Of a stretch of 35,176 nucleotides of DNA, positions 30,716-35,176 are shown piece after piece. The notes beneath the pieces were generated by a model. That model was not told the DNA's origin. It saw nothing but the letters and a program-made list of their open reading frames with translations, and made no database searches. The stretch is taken from the NCBI RefSeq assembly GCF_016888165.1, contig NZ_JACSWC010000438.1:1-35176 (forward strand), in the 5' to 3' direction. The position numbers and the translations under genes are program-made. The stretch comes from Halomicronema sp. CCY15110. GTDB taxonomy: Bacteria > Cyanobacteriota > Cyanobacteriia > Phormidesmidales > Phormidesmidaceae. Positions within the stretch are counted from its first letter, which is position 1. Every line of letters begins with the position of its first letter.

Positions 30716-31127
30716 CTACTTTGCGTATTTTGGTGCTGGAACTCCTCTGTTTGCGGGATTCAAGCATGCAATTTGAATGTTAATCAGCTTATTCGCTGGC
30801 GAGTTGACTCGACCACGCGAAACCCGACCTCCTAAATCAAAAGTCTATCTTCACCTCCTCTTTATCTCGAAGTGCTGTAATTGTACGCGGCATTTAAGTG
30901 ATTGCCGCAAATTTGCCGCATTACTGATACATAGAGTTCGGCTACACGTAAATAGCCGCTGCGAGAGCCCCCGCCCCCTTATGTCCCAAAGTTGCTCTCA
31001 TCCCCCACCGCCCCAAGATTGACCGATAAGATCATGCTTAGCACGTTGCTCCCGCCTCCGAGCGGTGTTGCTGCCAGAGTGCAATCGTGTGAATGTAACT
31101 AACCCGATTAGGGGCAGGAAAATCAGG
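30716..31127. other. Gap without a recognised gene
   Basis: The DNA holds a few short open frames of low quality and a GCGGCA/TGCCGC-rich patch (30890-30925), but nothing I can identify as a gene, RNA or repeat. It includes the promoter regions of its two flanking genes, which are divergent. Confidence 0.5.
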
Positions 31128-32111
31128 ATGCGAAGACCTTATAAAATCGTCGCAATTGTAATAGCGTTGATCGCGGCAGCAGGCTTTTATCGCTATCGCT
31201 GGGGCGTTTTAGGGGGGGTGGGCATTGGCCCGCCGCAGAGTGCCTGTGAAAGTGTGGAAGCTTTGGAAACCTACCTAGATACGGGAGGAGAACCGTCGGC
31301 ATATCTGTGGCGAACACCGCTCATTATGTGTGCAGCAGAAGCTGGCAATAAGGAAGTAGTAGCTGAACTAATTGAGGTTGGCGCTGATGTTAATGCTCAA
31401 AAAACATCGCCAAAGATAATACCAGGATATTCTAGTGAGACAGGCTTGACTGCGTTGCACGTAGCCGCCAGAGACAATCGTCTAGAGATGGTGGATTTAT
31501 TGCTTGACAATGGAGCCAATGCTAATCTGAGCGGCCCTGCGAATGAGTCACCACTCAATTTAGCCATATCTTTCGGTAAGTCTGAAAGCTTGCGAATCTT
31601 TCTTGATTCAGAGACGGATAATTACAAGTTTGATTCTGGCAGCCTTTCAAGCGCAGCCCGTCAAGGCCATTTAGAAATTTTTGAAATTTTGATAGGGCAA
31701 GGATTTGAACTTGAGAACGAATACAAAAATTCATTACGAAGCGCTATTAGGAGCAACGAACTAAATGTTGTAAAGTTTTTGGTTGCTAATGATATAGAGA
31801 TATCCAGCAGTCTTCATTTTGCTATCCAAAGCAAGAGTCTCGAAATGTTGGAGTTCTTAATCAGTACTGGAAGCGACGTCAATGAAATAAGCACGGAGGG
31901 CGATGCCCCCCTGCATCTCACTGTGGCTAGAGAACTGACCGAAGCGACGAAGATATTAGTTGATAACGGAGCCGATATCAATCTTGAGAATGCTGAAGAC
32001 AAGACGCCACTAGATTTAGCCATTGCTCAAGGCGATCAAGAAATAGAAGAATTTTTGAGATCGCGAGGGGGCGTAGGTCACGGCAATCGGCACGTTTTCG
32101 ACGGCCTCTAA
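31128..32111 (+). CDS. Membrane-anchored ankyrin-repeat protein
   Basis: Start ATG 31128 (MRRPYKIVAIVIALIAAAGFY) gives a 327-residue protein with one N-terminal membrane anchor and then about seven ankyrin repeats (for example GLTALHVAARDNRLEMVDLLLDNGAN and DAPLHLTVARELTEATKILVDNGADI). The repeats would lie outside the cytoplasm or face it, depending on anchor orientation. Ankyrins bind other proteins. Base composition is richer in A/T than neighbouring genes, suggesting recent transfer. The last 15 or so residues appear to be read-through into the opposite-strand gene at 32016-32306. Confidence 0.78.
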   Translation: MRRPYKIVAIVIALIAAAGFYRYRWGVLGGVGIGPPQSACESVEALETYLDTGGEPSAYLWRTPLIMCAAEAGNKEVVAELIEVGADVNAQKTSPKIIPGYSSETGLTALHVAARDNRLEMVDLLLDNGANANLSGPANESPLNLAISFGKSESLRIFLDSETDNYKFDSGSLSSAARQGHLEIFEILIGQGFELENEYKNSLRSAIRSNELNVVKFLVANDIEISSSLHFAIQSKSLEMLEFLISTGSDVNEISTEGDAPLHLTVARELTEATKILVDNGADINLENAEDKTPLDLAIAQGDQEIEEFLRSRGGVGHGNRHVFDGL

Positions 32112-32306
32112 CTGCTCGTTGTCGAACCCCTCAACGAAACCGTTGGGGTTGGGGTCTGCGGCGACGCCTTTGGGCAGGTCGGCAAATCGCACTTGCGAAC
32201 TCACCTTGCCGCCCATCATCACCATTGCCAGTCGCCCATAGGCAAAGTGGCGAAGGTTGACCACCCGCACCAGCTGCCCGATTCTGAATCCAGTATGCTT
32301 AGGCAT
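32016..32306 (-). CDS. Small protein with an SH3-like N-terminus, 3' end overlapping the ankyrin gene
   Basis: A 96-residue reading. Residues 6-60 (FRIGQLVRVVNLRHFAYGRLAMVMM) look like a small beta-barrel. The final 18 residues are antisense to the ankyrin repeats and read as filler, so the original C-terminus was probably lost at a junction near 32060-32070. Leader copy 3 precedes it. Function unknown. Confidence 0.55.
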   Translation of the reverse strand: MPKHTGFRIGQLVRVVNLRHFAYGRLAMVMMGGKVSSQVRFADLPKGVAADPNPNGFVEGFDNEQLEAVENVPIAVTYAPSRSQKFFYFLIALSNG

Positions 32307-32316
32307 TAAAAAATCC

Positions 32317-32354
32317 TCATTCAGCAGGGCTCCCTGGCGATAGCGGCTGAATGA
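32317..32354 (-). promoter_or_regulatory. GCTANCGC leader hairpin, copy 3
   Basis: TCATTCAGC (32317-32325) pairs with GCTGAATGA (32346-32354); GCTATCGCC lies in the loop on the minus strand. It ends 10 bp before ATG 32306 and is nearly the same as copy 2. Confidence 0.65.
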
Positions 32355-32363
32355 TGGCGTCGG

Positions 32364-32579
32364 TTATTGCTCTAAGCTTTCGATCTGATCACTGCCGCAT
32401 TCTTCGCAGACAGTTTCCTCGCTGGTATTCCAGGTGTAGCCGCAGTCGAGGCATCGCACAGGGCCACTAAGGGGCTGTGCTTCTTCTTCCTGTCGCTCAT
32501 CCTCGTCTTCCTCTTCAGGCTCATCGTCCCAATGAGGCGGGTAGGCGAGCTTCCAGGCGTCATATCCGGGTAGGGACAT
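32364..32579 (-). CDS. Small zinc-ribbon protein with an acidic linker
   Basis: A 71-residue protein: MSLPGYDAWKLAYPPHW, an acidic stretch of Glu/Asp, then a CxxC...CxxC ribbon (CLDCGYTW and CEECGSD). Proteins with this GYDAWKLAYPP start and ribbon are, to my recollection, frequent in cyanobacteria and of unknown function. Leader copy 2 lies directly upstream. Confidence 0.78.
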   Translation of the reverse strand: MSLPGYDAWKLAYPPHWDDEPEEEDEDERQEEEAQPLSGPVRCLDCGYTWNTSEETVCEECGSDQIESLEQ

Positions 32580-32587
32580 TTAAAGAA

Positions 32588-32629
32588 CCTCATTCAGCAT
32601 GGCTACCCGGCGATAGCGGCTGAATGAGG
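32588..32629 (-). promoter_or_regulatory. GCTANCGC leader hairpin, copy 2
   Basis: A perfect 11-bp stem CCTCATTCAGC/GCTGAATGAGG with GCTATCGCC in the 20-nt loop; GCTA and TAGC in the loop could also pair. It ends 8 bp before ATG 32579. Confidence 0.68.
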
Positions 32630-32635
32630 AAATGC

Positions 32636-32791
32636 TTATTTCATGAATAGCTCGAAGGACATGATGGTGGTTGCATCCGAGTCAATGCCAGCCGCAATGT
32701 CGCCAGCATCGACCATATCGGCTGCGCGAACCAGCACCGTGCCCTTAACGGTCGTGGCATGTTTGTGGGAAATCACAACAAAATATTTCAT
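32636..32791 (-). CDS. 51-residue small protein, translationally coupled to the upstream gene
   Basis: Minus strand ATG 32791 to TAA 32636, starting MKYFVVISHKHATTVKG and ending MSFELFMK. GGAGGAGG lies upstream. Its ATGA overlaps the stop of the gene at 32788-33090, so translation is coupled. Alpha/beta-looking, not recognised. The antisense frame (32643-32861) has no ribosome site and is less likely. Confidence 0.65.
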   Translation of the reverse strand: MKYFVVISHKHATTVKGTVLVRAADMVDAGDIAAGIDSDATTIMSFELFMK

Positions 32792-33090
32792 TGTTCAGCC
32801 TCCTCCAAGAGAAACTGATAGAGTCGATCAGCCCCTTCCGCACGAGTTAGCCCTTGGTTAAAGTGAGCGCTGTAGTCCCACTCCATTCGGCTAGCCTCAT
32901 CAATAGCGCTATCGCCTATGCACTTCGCGACAATCTCATCGACCTGGGCGCACCATTCGTCAAACTCATCATCACCAGCTTGAGAGATGGCATTCTCCAG
33001 GATTGAGAGAAATGGCGCGAGGGGTAATTCTCGTCTGTGAGCACGGATGAGATCTCGTGCTGCTTCGATCACCTGGTAATCGCTATCCAT
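32788..33090 (-). CDS. Unknown acidic 100-residue protein
   Basis: Helical and acidic (DDEFDEWCAQVDEIVAK, DRLYQFLLEEAEQ). No recognised domain. First gene of a two-gene coupled unit with the 51-residue gene. Leader copy 1 is 34 bases upstream, and AAGGAATCC precedes the ATG. Confidence 0.62.
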   Translation of the reverse strand: MDSDYQVIEAARDLIRAHRRELPLAPFLSILENAISQAGDDEFDEWCAQVDEIVAKCIGDSAIDEASRMEWDYSAHFNQGLTRAEGADRLYQFLLEEAEQ

Positions 33091-33124
33091 CGCAGGATTC
33101 CTTTACGAACGTCCCAGCCGCAAA

Positions 33125-33132
33125 GCGATAGC
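33125..33132 (-). promoter_or_regulatory. GCTANCGC leader, copy 1
   Basis: GCTATCGC on the minus strand after a T-run (TTTTTTGGCTATCGC), 34 bases before ATG 33090. Hairpin arms are weak in this copy. Confidence 0.4.
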
Positions 33133-33322
33133 CAAAAAACGCCCTACCACTGCTGACAGGTCACTACATCTAAGAGATCCGACTGTGCGGCATCGATGCC
33201 CGTGAGAAAGACCAGCAGTTTGGTATCGAGTCCCGTGACCACCTACGATCGCTAATCGATCGGTGTGGTCTAACCCCAATGCCCTTAAACCTTGGGACTA
33301 TAGGCAGAAACAATGATGGGGC

Positions 33323-33649
33323 ATGGCTAAAATTCCCGACTGCGATCGCTGTCATCTCGATGCTCACAGTCCCTATCTGGTTTGCAGTGTCCATCCCACC
33401 GGGCCAGAGGGCGATAGTTGTGCTGACTTTGAGGCCGTGGACGTGAGACAGCCCATCGGCGGTGGTTATTATGACGGTGACTGGATACCGCAGCTGTTTC
33501 CAGTCACCCAGCCCGAGCAACAGCAAACGTTATTAGATGAGCACCCCCTGTTTACGGGGCGGTGTCCTGAGTGTGAGATGCTCATCCCTGCTAATCCGCC
33601 CCGGCACGAGTGGCACTGTGGTCACTGTGGTTGGCGACTTCAGGACTGA
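33323..33649 (+). CDS. Small cysteine-rich zinc-binding protein
   Basis: A 108-residue protein with an N-terminal CDRCHLDAHSPYLVC...C segment and a C-terminal ribbon (CPECEM and CGHCGW). About eight cysteines and two histidines suggest one or two zinc sites. This sort of small plus-strand gene is common in cyanobacterial genomes; its role is unknown. It is flanked by a region with no other gene (33133-33322). Confidence 0.72.
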   Translation: MAKIPDCDRCHLDAHSPYLVCSVHPTGPEGDSCADFEAVDVRQPIGGGYYDGDWIPQLFPVTQPEQQQTLLDEHPLFTGRCPECEMLIPANPPRHEWHCGHCGWRLQD

Positions 33650-33755
33650 GACATAATAAGCGTCTTAACCTGCCTCTACAGTTGGTTTAGGCGGCGGCTC
33701 ATCTTCTCCACTGATTCGGGTTCGGTCTTGACCAGGTAGGCCGCAATCGCCCCCC

Positions 33756-34319
33756 TCACCGTAATTTCTCCACCTTCCAAGCACTCTCAACTCCAGCCTT
33801 CCCAACTTTCACAAACCTAAATCCATAACGCTCTAGCTCCGAACCGTTCAATGTTTTCAGTCCTAGCAGTTGCGCTAACTCACCAGTGGGGAGTTGCCAT
33901 CCATTCGCGGCGATTTCCTCCAGTTGTCGATACCGAACCAGTGGGTCAGGTGGGGGCTGATTGGCCGCGATCAAACTGGCCAGCAAAGCTAACTCTGAGG
34001 GGATTGAACCAGTCGGAATAATGTTACTGTCCTGTGTCCTGTCTGACTGTCCTATAGGATTCATCGGACGAGTTTCAGGAGGAATATTGAGCACCATATC
34101 TGCAGCATCAGCAACAGTCTCTCCTTGCTGGCTGATGAGGACGTGTAGAGAGTCCATCAACTCTAGCAGTTGCCCACCCACATAGGCTTTCTTACCTCGC
34201 TTCTCAGGAACGAGAGTTGGGTCACGCTGCTTGAGCGCATCCAGGCGTGAGTAAACTTGCGATCGCGCCACATTGTAGCGATCTGGTAGTTCGGCAACAG
34301 GCAGTCCAATGTCAGTCAT
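33756..34319 (-). CDS. Helix-turn-helix DNA-binding protein
   Basis: Start ATG 34319 follows GGAGGGAG; 187 residues. The N-terminal part (VAELPDRYNVARSQVYSRLDALK) is a helix-turn-helix of the MerR/excisionase type. A linker follows, and the C-terminal part (QLEEIAANGWQLPTGELAQLLGLKTLNGSELERYGFRF) may be a second helix-turn-helix. TGTCCTG repeats lie inside its coding DNA and upstream, so it may bind them and control itself and the divergent gene at 34689. Confidence 0.7.
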   Translation of the reverse strand: MTDIGLPVAELPDRYNVARSQVYSRLDALKQRDPTLVPEKRGKKAYVGGQLLELMDSLHVLISQQGETVADAADMVLNIPPETRPMNPIGQSDRTQDSNIIPTGSIPSELALLASLIAANQPPPDPLVRYRQLEEIAANGWQLPTGELAQLLGLKTLNGSELERYGFRFVKVGKAGVESAWKVEKLR

Positions 34320-34593
34320 AACTCCCTCCAGCACACATCCAAAGGATACTCCTGACCTGTCTCTTGACCTGTCCTCTGTTTTGTACTGTCTTGTGTCCTG
34401 CTGATTGTGACCTGTCTTGTTTTATTTTCTTCCTCGACCTGTCTGATGTCCTGTACTGCCCTGGCCTCATTGAAAAACGAAGGTTTCCCCGTCTTTAGGA
34501 ATGACTTATGAATGAGTCCTGTAGCTGTCTTGCTCTGTTCGATTGTGAAACTGTCCTGTCTTCATTCCTGCGCATGTCCTATAATTTGTCCTG
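34029..34593. repeat. Cluster of GACCTGTC and TGTCCTG repeats
   Basis: GACCTGTC is at 34354, 34366, 34409 and 34436. GTCCTG variants occur repeatedly from 34029 (inside the gene at 33756) to about 34593, including copies flanking the TATAAT at 34580. Spacing is irregular, unlike the iterons. They look like operator sites for a regulator. Confidence 0.6.
34580..34585 (+). promoter_or_regulatory. Perfect -10 box within the repeat cluster
   Basis: TATAAT with GTCC before it and TTGTCCTG after it; no good -35 is seen at 17 bp, which would fit a promoter that needs an activator. It faces the gene at 34689. Confidence 0.35.
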
Positions 34594-34688
34594 TGCAGTT
34601 CTCGCGCACTCTCCGCACATTCCACCGCACAAGAGAGCGCACGAAACCGCACACCGTAAACCCTTGAAAACAAGGACTTTGGACAATT

Positions 34689-35176
34689 ATGATCATACCT
34701 GAGCACGATTTCAATACGGTTGAGAGTGCAGAACCCGCACAGGACGCGCACATTGCTGCACAGTTGCCGCACGAAGTTATTGATGCGGAATTGGTTGAGG
34801 ATTCTGGCATTGGTCATCCGGCTCCATATACCTCGACTGAGCTGGCGACTGAGTTAGAGATCGCAGAATCGACCCTCAGAACCCGATGGTTGCCGTGGAT
34901 TCAGAAGGTGGCCCCGGTCGAACTGCTGGTAGATGATTCCGGTTATAGCGAGCTGGCGCGATCGCTGTTCCGGGAGTTTTCCCAATTGTCTACAAAGAAA
35001 GCGGAGCGAGAACGCTGGGTCAGTGAAGCTAAACAACGCTACAGCCGGGAGTTCATGCCCGGTGGCGTGACGTCGGAAGGCGTGTCTGAGGAGTTGGGTG
35101 GTGCCCTCGCCTTACTCCGCGACCAGGGCAGCAAGTTACAGACTGCCGCCGATGAACAATTAGCCGAACTGCAAGC
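34689..35176 (+). CDS. Helix-turn-helix protein, partial (3' end outside window)
   Basis: ATG 34689 opens a frame that runs to the window end (162 codons). It starts MIIPEHDFNTVESAEPAQDA, an acidic tail-like part, then YTSTELATELEIAESTLRTRW (about 48-68), a helix-turn-helix, then a region rich in charged helices. Looks like a plasmid DNA-binding or regulatory protein. The ORF continues at the edge, so total length is unknown. Confidence 0.65.
   Translation, partial: MIIPEHDFNTVESAEPAQDAHIAAQLPHEVIDAELVEDSGIGHPAPYTSTELATELEIAESTLRTRWLPWIQKVAPVELLVDDSGYSELARSLFREFSQLSTKKAERERWVSEAKQRYSREFMPGGVTSEGVSEELGGALALLRDQGSKLQTAADEQLAELQ

Noticed and set aside
33150-33250. Possible tRNA-like segment (GGTATCGAGTCCC)
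   Set aside because: Only a T-arm resemblance; no cloverleaf could be folded by eye.

Overview
The window looks like part of a cyanobacterial conjugative plasmid. Reasons: frequent GCGATCGC (HIP1) octamers; a cyanobacterial-type IS200/IS605 element; an iteron array beside a replication initiator; a MOB relaxase with its accessory protein; and VirB2/VirB3/VirB4-like transfer genes. Genes run off both ends, so this is one segment of a larger replicon. All functions come from reading motifs by eye; no database search was run.

Layout. 1-4365 (minus strand): a type IV secretion block with a VirB2-like pilin, a VirB3-like protein, the VirB4 ATPase and a secreted octapeptide-repeat protein that leaves the window. 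4590-6789: a degenerate OmpR-like regulator, a signal peptidase I (perhaps for the pilin), a small partner gene and an XRE-like regulator. 6790-8610: an IS605-type element (tnpB and tnpA divergent), followed by a second XRE-like gene. 9092-9560: a gene-free stretch with two long palindromes. 9561-12848: two convergent paralogous primase-like (AEP) genes of about 545 codons; the second appears to start at ATT. 13170-14768: iterons and the Rep gene, the probable vegetative origin. 14903-19880: relaxase and MobC on the minus strand, facing a plus-strand set that matches the traK-traL-traM arrangement of RP4, with oriT probably at 16531-16620. 20135-22168: small membrane, lipoprotein-like and unknown genes. 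22320-27887: a 1572-residue protein that seems to fuse an RNA-polymerase-like double-psi-barrel core to a C-terminal AEP-like domain, an acidic protein and SSB. 28162-33649: an adenine methyltransferase, a RadC-like protein and many very small genes. 33756-35176: two DNA-binding proteins around a cluster of GACCTGTC/TGTCCTG repeats.

Three layers of shared cis-elements tie the segment together. A 21-bp box beginning GGTAACAACTC lies upstream of the VirB2-4 operon, the signal-peptidase operon, the traKLM-like operon and SSB, which suggests a transfer regulon. A leader motif GCTANCGC, usually in or beside a hairpin, precedes eight small accessory genes and one degenerate gene. Two 48-bp nested palindromes sit directly 3' of two minus-strand genes. 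The best candidates for something undescribed are the polymerase/primase fusion protein in this transfer context and the two shared regulatory families.
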